A DNA stretch of 64,000 nucleotides from Azoarcus sp. L1K30. Its GTDB lineage: Bacteria > Pseudomonadota > Gammaproteobacteria > Burkholderiales > Rhodocyclaceae. Below the pieces are notes generated by a model, which worked only from the letters and a program-made list of their open reading frames with translations, made no database searches and was not told the DNA's origin. Below, piece after piece: positions 1 to 8,700 of the stretch (position 1 is its first letter; each line of letters starts with the position of its first letter). The translations under genes and the position numbers were made by a program. Location of the stretch: the NCBI RefSeq assembly GCF_018122735.1, contig NZ_JAGRRD010000001.1, positions 1,318,375-1,382,374 of the forward strand, given 5' to 3'.

Positions 1-135
1 GCCCCCCCCTGCGCGCACAAGTAATTCCCCTCGCATGTGACTTTCTACCATCCACCCCCACCATCCGCATATGTACCATTCATCAAAATCAAACGAATGA
101 GCATGTCGAAGGGGTGAATCGTTCATTCCGATGGC

Positions 136-576
136 GTGCCGAAGGTGCGCATACGAATGGCTCGGCAGCGTTACAGGAAGCGGGACGACGGTCTCCTCGC
201 AATCGCGGTTCGTTCGGACTGCAAGGTATCCGCAGCACGTTCCGCAGGCAGCCGCACCAACTCCATCGTCAAGTGCAAGGTCCAGTGCAAGCCTGTCCGT
301 GTCAAGGAATTGCGCGAGTTTCATAGTGTGGCGGGAACCTTCGTCATAGTCCCCAACGGCCACACCGGCGACGCCCGCACCTTCGCCACCGAATGCCGCA
401 TCGCACCACTCGGTGGCAGGCTCTTCCTGACGATGCTGCAGCGTTTGCTGGAGATTACTACCGGGGAATGGACGACGCCGACTGTTCCCAATTTCGGTGT
501 GAAGATGATGGCGGAAGTTGGTATGCAGGGGCCGATCCGGGGGTGCCCTGCGTCATTTCAAGCACGACGAACATGA
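136..576 (+). CDS. Possible 146-aa hypothetical protein leading the SNF2 operon
   Basis: This open frame ends 14 nt before the SNF2 start. Its middle part (about residues 55-105) has the G/C-rich third codon positions expected of a real gene in this genome. The first third is basic and overlaps other open frames, so its start is doubtful. I recognise no domain, signal peptide or membrane segment. It could be a small accessory protein of the downstream operon or a chance open frame. The rest of the first 584 bases shows nothing else I can name. Confidence 0.3.
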   Translation: MPKVRIRMARQRYRKRDDGLLAIAVRSDCKVSAARSAGSRTNSIVKCKVQCKPVRVKELREFHSVAGTFVIVPNGHTGDARTFATECRIAPLGGRLFLTMLQRLLEITTGEWTTPTVPNFGVKMMAEVGMQGPIRGCPASFQARRT

Positions 577-590
577 GATAAGGTGTGCTG

Positions 591-2537
591 ATGCCGGGAG
601 AGCAACTGAAGGAAGACCAAGATCACGGAGCCTCAGACCATGGAGGTACTCCATGGAGAGTCGCGAACGGCAGGCTGCTGAACCTACGTGATGGTGTCGG
701 CTGGGTGAAGGTCTCAGCTACTGAAGTCTGGAATGCCGTTTTCGGTAGTACCAGCGATGTACACGCTGCGCAGTCACCAGCCGACTTACTGCCTCAATTC
801 ACGTTTTCGCGGTTCCCAGCCGAACTTGCCATCGAAATTTCCGGCAACGCGCCGGACGATATCCAGATCAGGCTGATTGGCATCGGAGCAAATGGCGGCC
901 AAGCTCCGCTGGTCGCTCATGAGAACGATCAGGTCTTCATTGGAAATGTCTGGTATCCGATCCGGATGGCTGATTACGCTGAATCGTTGGCCACACTCTC
1001 GGCACAGCGCATTACCAACGGGGCAAAAATATCCGTCGGGCAGCTGATTTGGCTCAGAACCCGTGCTCAAAGCCTAGAACTCGGGCTTATCGACTTGCTT
1101 CAGGCGTCCGATCCGGCGGAGGTGCGCGCGCCCTCGGCCATGGACACGGCAGCTTGGGGACTACAGGCGGATCTATACCCCTACCAAAAGGATGGAGTCC
1201 ATTTCCTGAAACTCATCGCCGGGCAGGGGCTGGGCTGCATCCTTGGCGACGAAATGGGGCTGGGAAAGACCATCCAGGTCATCACGCTGATGCTCGCGGA
1301 AAAAACAGCGGACCGAGGGCCATCACTGGTCATTTCGCCGGCAACGCTTCTCGAGAACTGGCGGCGGGAACTCCGACTTTTCGCGCCATCTCTTGCCGTC
1401 CGGATCCATGCCGGCCCCGACAGGGCCGGCGTCGCCTCGCGCCTCACCGGCTTCGACGTTGTCGTGACCTCCTACGATACGGCGCTCCGGGATGAACCGC
1501 TGCTGTCGTCCGTCACATGGAACCTGCTCGCTCTGGACGAGGCCCAGAACATCCGGAATCCGGATGCCCGCAGGACGGTGGCGGTCAAAAGCCTGCCCCG
1601 GCGGATCTCCCTCGCCATCACGGGAACACCGGTCGAAAACCGGCTGACGGACCTCTGGTCACTGTCCGACTTCGCGCTGCCCAGGCTGCTCGGAAACCGG
1701 GACGAATTCGAGCGGCTGTTCGCCGATACGGAGGCCGGTGCGGCAGGCCTCGCACCGATCGTCGCCCCCATCCTGCTGCGCAGAAGGGTCCGCGATGTCG
1801 CCCGGGACCTGCCAGAGAGAATCGACGTGGCCCAGCCACTGTCCATGTCCCGCGCCATGGCCGAAGACTATGAACGGACGCGCCTCGAAGCCCTCGCGGG
1901 ACACGGAAAATCCAGCTCGCTGGTGGCCCTGCAGCGCCTGCGGATGTTCTGCACCCATCCCGCCCTCATCGGGACCTGGCGGGACGACCCCGCAGACGGC
2001 ATGCCGAAGTACCAGCGGCTGCTCGAACTGCTCGAGGAGATTTTCCAGCAGGGCGAGAAGTGCCTGATTTTCACTAGCTACACCGGCATGACGGACATCT
2101 TCCGTGCTGACCTGCCGCAACGCTTTCCGGGCTGTTTCTTCAGCTTCATCGACGGACGGGTACCGGTCCCGGCGCGCCAGCAGACGGTTGACGATTTCTC
2201 CGCGGCCACCACCGGAGGGGCCCTGTTCCTGAACCCGAAGGCGGCCGGCGTCGGACTCAACATCACCGCGGCGAACCACGTGATCCACTACAACCCCGAG
2301 TGGAATCCGGCCCTCGAAGACCAGGCGTCCGCCAGGGCCTACCGCCGCAGGCAGCAGCGCCCCGTGACCATCCACCAGATGTTCTTTGCGGACAGCGTCG
2401 AGGAACTGGTGGTCGGGCGCCTTGCCCTGAAGCGCGGCCTCGCCGAACACGCGGCGACCGGCCACGAAGGGGATGCGACCGTCAGCGAAGTCCTGCAGGC
2501 GCTGCAGATCTCACCACTTTCCGGAATCCTTGAATGA
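591..2537 (+). CDS. SNF2-family DNA translocase/helicase
   Basis: A 648-aa SWI2/SNF2 superfamily 2 ATPase. An N-terminal region of about 190 residues matches nothing I know. The first RecA-like lobe follows, with Q-motif-like 'LYPYQKDGV', Walker A 'GDEMGLGKT' (about residue 220), a DEAQ box (about 318) and 'ITGTPVENR'. The second lobe carries 'GVGLNI' and an arginine-finger region 'DQASARAYRR' (about 550-580). Such proteins translocate on duplex DNA without full strand separation. The ATG at 591 has AAGG 7 nt upstream; an in-frame GTG at 585 lacks that spacing. Its stop overlaps the next start (ATGA), so it is translationally coupled to the B3-like gene. It is probably the motor of a four-gene defence operon. 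Family call is firm; role is inferred. Confidence 0.93.
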   Translation: MPGEQLKEDQDHGASDHGGTPWRVANGRLLNLRDGVGWVKVSATEVWNAVFGSTSDVHAAQSPADLLPQFTFSRFPAELAIEISGNAPDDIQIRLIGIGANGGQAPLVAHENDQVFIGNVWYPIRMADYAESLATLSAQRITNGAKISVGQLIWLRTRAQSLELGLIDLLQASDPAEVRAPSAMDTAAWGLQADLYPYQKDGVHFLKLIAGQGLGCILGDEMGLGKTIQVITLMLAEKTADRGPSLVISPATLLENWRRELRLFAPSLAVRIHAGPDRAGVASRLTGFDVVVTSYDTALRDEPLLSSVTWNLLALDEAQNIRNPDARRTVAVKSLPRRISLAITGTPVENRLTDLWSLSDFALPRLLGNRDEFERLFADTEAGAAGLAPIVAPILLRRRVRDVARDLPERIDVAQPLSMSRAMAEDYERTRLEALAGHGKSSSLVALQRLRMFCTHPALIGTWRDDPADGMPKYQRLLELLEEIFQQGEKCLIFTSYTGMTDIFRADLPQRFPGCFFSFIDGRVPVPARQQTVDDFSAATTGGALFLNPKAAGVGLNITAANHVIHYNPEWNPALEDQASARAYRRRQQRPVTIHQMFFADSVEELVVGRLALKRGLAEHAATGHEGDATVSEVLQALQISPLSGILE

Positions 2538-2962
2538 CGCATACGGCAAGAATCACCAAGACACTCAGCGCCAACGACATCGGAGAAACGGGTGCGCACC
2601 AGGCAGGCATCCTCGTGCCGAAGGAGCCGGCCATCCTCTCGTTCTTCCCGTTTCTCGATCCCGACGCGAAGAATCCGCGCGTGAGCCTGACATTCCGCGA
2701 ACCGGACGGAATCACCCGCTGGAATTTCAATTTCATCTACTACAACAACCGTTTTTTCGGCGGCACCCGCAACGAATACCGGCTCACCTGCATGACCCGG
2801 TACCTGAGGGCCCGCAATGCGGCCGTCGGTGACCAGGTCGTGCTTTCCAAGGATGGCGACGGCCGTCTCCACGTTGATGTGGAGCGCCCCGGTGCCCCCG
2901 CAGCAGGCGGTGATGATGACGTGCTGGTGCTCTCGGGCGGCTGGAAAGTCATCCGGATCTGA
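2534..2962 (+). CDS. Stand-alone EcoRII-N/B3-like DNA-binding protein
   Basis: A 142-aa protein carrying the signature of the B3-like pseudobarrel effector domain found at the N terminus of EcoRII and the C terminus of BfiI: 'SANDIGETGAHQAGILVPK' near residue 12, then 'NPR', 'FIYYNN' and 'GGTRNEYRLT' (about residues 74-91). In EcoRII this domain binds the CCWGG effector site and controls the nuclease domain. Here it is alone with no catalytic domain, so it is probably the sequence-reading subunit of the operon. It overlaps the SNF2 stop by 4 nt, and the GHKL gene starts 20 nt later. Domain assignment is by motif memory; the target sequence is unknown. Confidence 0.75.
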   Translation: MTHTARITKTLSANDIGETGAHQAGILVPKEPAILSFFPFLDPDAKNPRVSLTFREPDGITRWNFNFIYYNNRFFGGTRNEYRLTCMTRYLRARNAAVGDQVVLSKDGDGRLHVDVERPGAPAAGGDDDVLVLSGGWKVIRI

Positions 2963-2982
2963 ACAGGTACAGGAAACCCCAC

Positions 2983-4602
2983 ATGTCTTCCAGAAATCCA
3001 GCAGAACCCCCCTACCTCGACGTACCCCCGGATCCGGAACGGATCATCGAAGGACTAAGGGATACGGGCTACGAATTCAACACCGCCATGGCTGATGTGA
3101 TCGACAACTCGATCGCAGCCGGCGCTGGCAACATCGACATCACGATCGCCATGGACTTCAGTGGCGCGGTCGCGGTTTCCGTCGCCGATGACGGCTGCGG
3201 CATGGACCGTGACGGTCTGGTCAATGCCATGCGCTACGGCTCCAGGCAGCGGGCCAACCAAGCCAGCCTCGGGAAATTCGGACTGGGCCTGAAGACGGCC
3301 TCCACCGCTTTCTGCCGGCGGCTGTCAGCCGTCAGTCGCGGCAGTGATGGCGGCGGGGTCATGAAGGCGACCTGGGACCTTGACCACATTGCCAAGGTCG
3401 GGCGCTGGGAACTGCAGCTGGTGGAGGCAGGCCGCAACGAAACCACGCTCCTGGACGCGGTTGCGAAGGGGAAGACGGGCACGCTCATCCTGTGGGAGAA
3501 CATCGACCGCCTGCTCAAGACCTATGCAAAACCCGACGGAAAGGCCGCCAAAACCGCGCTCAAACGCTACGAGGACGAGCTCCGCTTCCACGTTGCCATG
3601 GTCTACCAGCGCTTCCTCGACAGCAATGATGCCCGTGCACAGGACGTCAGCATCCGCATTAACGGCAGGCCGGTCGCTCCGTGGGACCCGTACTGCCTGC
3701 CACTCACGGAAAAACCCGCCGCCGAAAAGGTCACGAAGGTGGAGACCGGGGACGGTGCCAGCGCGGCGTTCACCGTCCGGGTCTTCATCCTCCCCCGGAA
3801 AAGCGAATTCCCGGACGAGGAAACCCTGAAGGAAGCGCGTCTGACCAATGACAAGCAGGGGATATACGTCTACCGTGAGAATCGGCTGATCCACGGCCCG
3901 GACTGGCTCGACATGTACAGCAAGGAACCGCACATGACCCTGTGCCGGGTCGAGCTATCGTTTGACCACAAGCTGGATGACGCCTTCCAGGTGGACATCA
4001 AGAAGTCCAGGATTCTGCTCGATGAAGTCCTGTACGACTGGCTGCGAAACAAATTCCTTCCGGGACCACGCCGCGAGGCGTCCGAGCGCTACCGGAAGGG
4101 CGTTGACGCAGTGGTCAGCGGTACGGCGGCCCTGCTGCATGCGGTATCGAACAACGCCATCCACGCCCAGGCCGACAACCTGAAGACAGCCGAACTGGAA
4201 GGGGTGGATGGCGCCACCGGAAACGTGACCGTCTCCAACAAGAATGGTGTCACGAAGCTCCGGATCAAGCTGGTCGAGGAAAAGAACAGCGGGGAATGCC
4301 ACGTCCAGCCGGTCGACAGTCTCCAGGACGGTCTGCTGTGGGAACCGGCCTTCATCAATGGCAACCAGGCCGTCCGGATCAACACGGGCCATTCCTACTA
4401 TCAGAGGGTTTACATTCCGAACAGGCGATCCGGGGTGACCGTGCAGGGGCTGGACTCCCTGATGTGGGGACTCTGCGCGGCTGAACTCGGCAATGTCAGC
4501 GAAAGCAACCGGCAGAATTTCGAGGAGATGCGCTACGAGGTCTCCCGGATCCTGCGCAGGCTTGCGGATGACCTGCCAGAACCTTCCGAAGACGACCTCT
4601 GA
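2983..4602 (+). CDS. GHKL ATPase, MORC/MutL-like
   Basis: A 539-aa protein with an N-terminal Bergerat ATP-binding fold. The N-box region is 'MADVIDNSIAAGA' (about 36-49), G1 is 'DDGCGM' (about 68-73), G2 is 'GKFGLGLKTAS' (about 97-107) and G3-like is 'GTLILW'. A transducer/S5-like region and a C-terminal section of about 200 residues that I cannot assign follow. Layout and size fit the prokaryotic MORC/MutL-like ATPases known from restriction-type operons, which dimerise on ATP binding and may clamp DNA. The start has ACAGGAAA upstream. It is not a mismatch-repair MutL, because the MutL C-terminal endonuclease/dimerisation region is not visible. Family confident, mechanism inferred. Confidence 0.85.
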   Translation: MSSRNPAEPPYLDVPPDPERIIEGLRDTGYEFNTAMADVIDNSIAAGAGNIDITIAMDFSGAVAVSVADDGCGMDRDGLVNAMRYGSRQRANQASLGKFGLGLKTASTAFCRRLSAVSRGSDGGGVMKATWDLDHIAKVGRWELQLVEAGRNETTLLDAVAKGKTGTLILWENIDRLLKTYAKPDGKAAKTALKRYEDELRFHVAMVYQRFLDSNDARAQDVSIRINGRPVAPWDPYCLPLTEKPAAEKVTKVETGDGASAAFTVRVFILPRKSEFPDEETLKEARLTNDKQGIYVYRENRLIHGPDWLDMYSKEPHMTLCRVELSFDHKLDDAFQVDIKKSRILLDEVLYDWLRNKFLPGPRREASERYRKGVDAVVSGTAALLHAVSNNAIHAQADNLKTAELEGVDGATGNVTVSNKNGVTKLRIKLVEEKNSGECHVQPVDSLQDGLLWEPAFINGNQAVRINTGHSYYQRVYIPNRRSGVTVQGLDSLMWGLCAAELGNVSESNRQNFEEMRYEVSRILRRLADDLPEPSEDDL

Positions 4603-4617
4603 TGAGCGGTGACCTGC

Positions 4618-5487
4618 ATGCCATTCAGTGAAGAGGCACTGGCCGGAGTCTTGGGCGTCCGCTTCCGGCTGTCCCTTTCCGGCTGTGTCGCAAACACCCC
4701 TGACGGACCACGGCAGGGTGTGCGGGCAACCGACATTCCCGAACCCAACGGGTTTGCCGTACTGGTATCCAGTGGCTGGAAAAGCCTGGAGGCCGGTTTC
4801 TTTCCCGACACCTATGCCGGCGATCTGGTGCGGGCGATGGGGCGCAGGGCCACCACGTCGCACCATCCCTTCCTTTCGCTCGCGAGTACATTCGAGGCTG
4901 CCGGCAAACGGATCAGCATGAAGGTGAACGGTTCGGTGGTCCTGCCTGAAAACGGTCTTCCGCCCCCGCCTTGGAACCAGCTGGAACTCAGGGTCCGCAA
5001 GCTGACGGACGCGACATCCGGCAATGACGGGGACCTTCAGGCCGGCGCGGAAACCGTTGCATCGGCCTGCCTGGCGCTGCTGCTGCTCCTGCTGCCCCTC
5101 GAGGAAGAGGAGCCGGCCGGACAGCCGCTGTTCGAGGCCGGCCTGCCGGAAGGCGCGTGCAGCACGGTGACGGTGAATCGTTATGAGCGCAACCCTGCCA
5201 ACCGGGCCGCCTGCATTGCGGCCCACGGCGCAAGGTGCGGCATCTGCGGCTTTGATTTCGGCACGGTGTATGGCTCGCTGGCCCACGGATACATCGAGGT
5301 ACACCACCGGACCCCAGTATCACGCATGGGGGGCAGCTACCAGATCGACCCCGTACGAGACCTGATTCCGCTTTGTGCAAACTGCCATGTGGCCGTCCAC
5401 CGGGTGGATCCGCCCATGCCGCCCGAAACGCTCAGGGAAATATTTTCCTCCAACGGGCGACGTTCACCCACGGGCGCCGGAAAGTGA
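4618..5487 (+). CDS. HNH endonuclease with unassigned N-terminal domain
   Basis: About 289 aa. The C-terminal 85 residues form an McrA-type HNH nuclease with zinc cysteines 'CGIC', the catalytic segment 'YIEVHHRTPVS' and 'DPVRDLIPLCANCH'. The first 180 residues are not recognised; they include a hydrophobic leucine run followed by 'EEEE' and may form a DNA- or partner-binding domain. This is the only obvious nuclease of the SNF2/B3/GHKL operon and thus its likely effector. The start is uncertain between GTG 4609 and ATG 4618. Its TGA is immediately followed by the stop of the convergent restriction endonuclease, with no gap for a terminator. Confidence 0.85.
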   Translation: MPFSEEALAGVLGVRFRLSLSGCVANTPDGPRQGVRATDIPEPNGFAVLVSSGWKSLEAGFFPDTYAGDLVRAMGRRATTSHHPFLSLASTFEAAGKRISMKVNGSVVLPENGLPPPPWNQLELRVRKLTDATSGNDGDLQAGAETVASACLALLLLLLPLEEEEPAGQPLFEAGLPEGACSTVTVNRYERNPANRAACIAAHGARCGICGFDFGTVYGSLAHGYIEVHHRTPVSRMGGSYQIDPVRDLIPLCANCHVAVHRVDPPMPPETLREIFSSNGRRSPTGAGK

Positions 5488-6690
5488 TTACTGCCGCTCT
5501 TCCACCAGCTCGATGAACCCCGCCACATCCATCAGCCAAGTCTGCTGCTCTGGCAGGTAGCTGTCGTGGATAGCGCGCGGCAGCACTAGGCGGACGCCCT
5601 TGGCCTGCATCTCGTCGGTCTGGTTGCGGCTAATGCCGGGCTCCAGGGTCAGCAGGTGCTTGTCCGGGATGCGGTCGGCCTCGGCGAGGATCTGCCGCCA
5701 GCGATCCTTGCAGGAGGACTTGACTCCCAGCATGGTCAGCCGGACGGCGGACCACGCCGGATCATGATATTCAGCATGTCCTGGGAACAGGAAATCTGGT
5801 CTTGCCTTTCCTTCAGTAATCGCAGTGCGGCTATGGCGGATGCCACGTGCAGTGAATAGAAATTCGAGGTGGTTCTCCAGGGCGCTGCCGGCTCGGGATT
5901 TGCGCCGGTTCTGGACGCTAAGAGAGAAGGTGATGAAGGCGTCCACATCATCGGCGAAGCCCTGCTTCAGCCGGTCACCGATTAGATGGCGTTCGAGGGT
6001 GCGGAACAGGATTTCCTCCTGCTCCATCCAGGCCATCAGGATCCTGTCCGGATCGTCGCCCAGAGCCACGTCCCGGAGGGTTTCCCTCGAGAATGCGGAG
6101 AATTCGCGGGTTTTCGGTAAGACCCCGCCAAATCTATCCAGCATCAGCCCGAGGAAATCAGGGGCCTGCTCCTCCACCTCGACCCCGATCAGCTCCAGCA
6201 CTTGGCGGGATGCAAAAACCAACCGCATCCGGTCGGCCTCTTTCTCCGTCTTGACGGCGTAGCCCCCGAAATCCAAGTCGGTGACGCCGAACAGCCACGC
6301 CACCTGGTTCTCTGCGGTGGAACCGGCCGCGGCGATTATCACCACCAGGCTGTCGTCCGGCCGGCGCCCGATGACTAACAGGTCACGCTCGTCCGCCCGT
6401 TCCGACACCTTCGTGTCGGGGTAGTACAGCCGGTATTCCGAGCGGACTGGATGCGCCTCGCGGGCGTCGTACCAAGTCAGGAAACCCGCTTCCATAACGG
6501 CCCCGGCCTCATTATCGGACAGGTATATGAACATGGCGGGAAATTCCCGGCGCGCAGTTCCCAGCATCCGCTTCAGGCCGCCGACTCCGTCAAATTCGTG
6601 CTGGTTTGAACGGTGGCGCAAGGCTTCCACTGCGCTCAGGCGCTTGTATGCAACGTCGGTGAAATATTCGGACAGGTATCCCTTCTTCAT
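5488..6690 (-). CDS. EcoRII-family type II restriction endonuclease
   Basis: A 400-aa protein, close to the 404 aa of EcoRII. The C-terminal half carries the EcoRII-C nuclease signature 'RPDFLFPG', then 'GVKSSCKDRWRQIL' and 'ADRIPDKHLLTLEPGIS', ending with 'VRLVLPRAIHDSYLP'. The N-terminal half ('GYLSEYFTDVAYKRLSAVEA', 'HPVRSEYRLYYP', 'GSTAENQVAWLFG') is the effector half of the family. The expected target is CCWGG, matching the Dcm-like methylase two genes upstream, but specificity is inferred. The ATG at 6690 overlaps the vsr stop (ATGA). Order dcm - small ORF - vsr - endonuclease is one operon. Confidence 0.88.
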   Translation of the reverse strand: MKKGYLSEYFTDVAYKRLSAVEALRHRSNQHEFDGVGGLKRMLGTARREFPAMFIYLSDNEAGAVMEAGFLTWYDAREAHPVRSEYRLYYPDTKVSERADERDLLVIGRRPDDSLVVIIAAAGSTAENQVAWLFGVTDLDFGGYAVKTEKEADRMRLVFASRQVLELIGVEVEEQAPDFLGLMLDRFGGVLPKTREFSAFSRETLRDVALGDDPDRILMAWMEQEEILFRTLERHLIGDRLKQGFADDVDAFITFSLSVQNRRKSRAGSALENHLEFLFTARGIRHSRTAITEGKARPDFLFPGHAEYHDPAWSAVRLTMLGVKSSCKDRWRQILAEADRIPDKHLLTLEPGISRNQTDEMQAKGVRLVLPRAIHDSYLPEQQTWLMDVAGFIELVEERQ

Positions 6691-7145
6691 AAGCCTCCCT
6701 GGATCGTGATTTCTCCCCGGTCTCCCGGTAGCCAGTCGTCCAACTGGCGGGTAACCTCTTCCAGACCCGGCTTCCCGCGGCCCCGCAAGGCACACTCCCA
6801 GACTACCGCCACACGCCAGCCCTTGACCCGGAGGGCAAGGACAGTCCGGGCGTCGCGTACCCGATTAGCCCCGATCTTGGCTTCCCAGAATTCCCGGTTG
6901 TTCGACGGCAGGCGAAATAGGGCGCAGTCATGGCCGTGCCAATAGCAGCCATGCACGAACACCACAGCCCGGTGTTTTGGAAAAACCATGTCGGGTTTTC
7001 CAGGAAGCCGCCCGTCATTGAGAAGATATCGGAACCCGCGCGCGAACAGCGCTTTCCTGACGGCCACCTCGATTCTCGTATCCTTCCCGCGGATGCCGGA
7101 CATCATCCGGCTTCGCGTGGCACGGTCTACTACGTCAGCCATCAA
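6687..7145 (-). CDS. vsr: Very-short-patch repair endonuclease Vsr
   Basis: A 152-aa Vsr homologue, near the usual length. Visible motifs are 'ATRSRMMSGI', 'LPGKPDMVF' (metal-binding Asp), 'VFVHGCYWHGHDC' (catalytic/zinc His and Cys), 'EFWEAKIGANRVRDA' and 'VVWECALRGRG'. Vsr nicks T:G mismatches produced by deamination of 5-methylcytosine, limiting mutation at sites methylated by the neighbouring Dcm-like enzyme. It overlaps the 92-aa gene upstream by 11 nt and the endonuclease downstream by 4 nt. A second ATG at 7142 is an alternative start. Confidence 0.95.
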   Translation of the reverse strand: MMADVVDRATRSRMMSGIRGKDTRIEVAVRKALFARGFRYLLNDGRLPGKPDMVFPKHRAVVFVHGCYWHGHDCALFRLPSNNREFWEAKIGANRVRDARTVLALRVKGWRVAVVWECALRGRGKPGLEEVTRQLDDWLPGDRGEITIQGGL

Positions 7146-7413
7146 GTTCGTTGCCGCAGGCCTTCATGTATATCGGGTAGGCCGCTTCGTATACCCGGTC
7201 GCCGAGCAAGGAGAATAGCTTTCCCAATATAGAACGGACCTCCTCGGCTTCAACTTCCGAGAACAGCGGGTGCCAATCACGCACACGGTAAACCTCTGCC
7301 GGGTCATCGTCGGGGTGAAAGAGAAGGGCGCCTGTATATAGGTCGGAAAACCACGCTAGCGCGCCATCAAACGAAGCCTCCCGCAAAGCGGGAATTCTGG
7401 AGACCGGACCCAT
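7135..7413 (-). CDS. 92-aa protein of unknown function between dcm and vsr
   Basis: A short acidic protein with aromatic-rich stretches ('WFSDLYTG', 'VRDWHPLFSE', 'VYEAAYPIYM'). It starts 9 nt after dcm and overlaps vsr by 11 nt, so it is certainly within the operon and probably translated. I recognise no family, and it has no membrane segment, zinc site or HTH. Possible roles are a controller, an anti-restriction immunity factor, or a Vsr/nuclease partner; none can be chosen from sequence. Confidence 0.7.
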   Translation of the reverse strand: MGPVSRIPALREASFDGALAWFSDLYTGALLFHPDDDPAEVYRVRDWHPLFSEVEAEEVRSILGKLFSLLGDRVYEAAYPIYMKACGNELDG

Positions 7414-7422
7414 GTTTGCACC

Positions 7423-8700
7423 TCATGCGGTTGCATAGATTAACCGGAGCTCGGGCTCCTGATAGTCGGCAACAATGCTTGGCTGCATCAACTTCGCGAC
7501 GTGCGTCATCACGTCAACAACGACTGAATTGCCGAATTGCTTGTAGGCCCGGGTATCAGATACGGGGATCCGGAAGGTGTCGGGGAAGCCCATCAGGCGT
7601 GCGCATTCCCTAGGAGTCAGTCTTCGCGGGTTGAGGCCCTCCTGATGAACGAGGATCTCTGACCCGTCCTTATAGTAGCGCGCAGATAGCGTACGCGTGA
7701 CGCTATCCGGAAAAACAAGGCCGAAGCCGAAGCCGTTGCCCTTTGCCCGATGCTTCTGGGCATAATCCTGCAGGTACTGCCAGAGCTTTGTCGTCAGCGT
7801 GTACTTGTCCTGAACCTTCCTGTTTTCATGATCGAAGTATTTCTCGCCATCCCATTCCAGACGGGGCTCAGTGCCATCGCCGCGATGGAGAATATCCTTC
7901 AGGGTCCGGTGGCCTTTGGGCGGGAGCAGCTGAGCGTCCCAGTCGAAATTGGCCCCGAGGTCGCGGCGGAACCCCACGATGAGGATACGTTCGCGGTGCT
8001 GGGGTACGAAGTGGGCGCCGTCAACGATTTTGGGGGAAATGTCATAACCCAAGCCTTCCAGAGAACGCTTAATAACATCAAAGGTTCGCCCCCTGTCATG
8101 TGACGTCAGATTCTTCACATTTTCGAGGAGGAAGGCGCGCGGCTTTTTCGCCTCGATGATGCGGCAAATATCAAAGAAGAGCGTGCCCTGTGTTTCGCAG
8201 GCGAATCCATGCGCGCGTCCGAGAGCATTTTTCTTCGACACTCCCGCTATGGAGAATGGCTGGCAGGGAAAACCCGCAAGCAGCACATCGTGGTCTGGGA
8301 CTTCATGGGCAGGTATTTGCGTGATATCGCCATTGATCGGGTGTGCGTCTCCACGGAAATTCTCGGCGTACGTCTTCTGCGCGTAACTGTCCCATTCGCT
8401 CGTAAAAACGCATCGACCGTCAATCTGCTCAAAGGCCTTACGAATGCCCCCGATTCCGGCAAACAGGTCGATGAAACGGAAGGCTCCTTCTCGTTCGACA
8501 GTTTGGTCAAATGGTAGCAACCGCTGCAACGCATGAACGATGTAGCCCGGGGGCTGGGCCTGCCGCGCCTCCCAGCGCCGGATAGTTCGGGTGGTAACGC
8601 CCAAATGAAGGGCAATAGCTGCCTGCGAATGGTGGCGGCGAGCTGCGGTGAGGTAGTCGAAGGCGGCATCGTGATCCGCGGTGATGAGGAAGGTGGTCAT
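7423..8700 (-). CDS. dcm: DNA (cytosine-5) methyltransferase, Dcm/M.EcoRII-like
   Basis: A 425-aa C5-methyltransferase with all the main motifs: I '[15 protein letters not shown]' (about 76-90), IV 'GFPCQPFS' with catalytic Cys146, VI 'LLENVKNL', VIII '[12 protein letters not shown]', and IX/X '[16 protein letters not shown]' with 'QFGNSVVV'. The long match around '[15 protein letters not shown]' is characteristic of Dcm/M.EcoRII, so inner-cytosine methylation of CCWGG is expected. Residues about 22-62 form a helix-turn-helix ('[20 protein letters not shown]') that may also autoregulate the promoter, as reported for related methylases. It is the first gene of the restriction-modification operon. 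Confidence 0.94.
   Translation of the reverse strand: MTTFLITADHDAAFDYLTAARRHHSQAAIALHLGVTTRTIRRWEARQAQPPGYIVHALQRLLPFDQTVEREGAFRFIDLFAGIGGIRKAFEQIDGRCVFTSEWDSYAQKTYAENFRGDAHPINGDITQIPAHEVPDHDVLLAGFPCQPFSIAGVSKKNALGRAHGFACETQGTLFFDICRIIEAKKPRAFLLENVKNLTSHDRGRTFDVIKRSLEGLGYDISPKIVDGAHFVPQHRERILIVGFRRDLGANFDWDAQLLPPKGHRTLKDILHRGDGTEPRLEWDGEKYFDHENRKVQDKYTLTTKLWQYLQDYAQKHRAKGNGFGFGLVFPDSVTRTLSARYYKDGSEILVHQEGLNPRRLTPRECARLMGFPDTFRIPVSDTRAYKQFGNSVVVDVMTHVAKLMQPSIVADYQEPELRLIYATA

Noticed and set aside
62-95. Weak dif-like resemblance (CCGCATATGTACCATTCATCAAAA) near the left window end
   Set aside because: It needs a one-base gap and several mismatches in the XerD arm; it is not comparable to the 9119-9146 site.
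591-5487. Assignment to DISARM, BREX, MZA or NgoAVII/CglI
   Set aside because: None of their diagnostic components (DUF1998, PglZ, Z1 helicase, AIPR, PLD nuclease) is present; only single domain types are shared.
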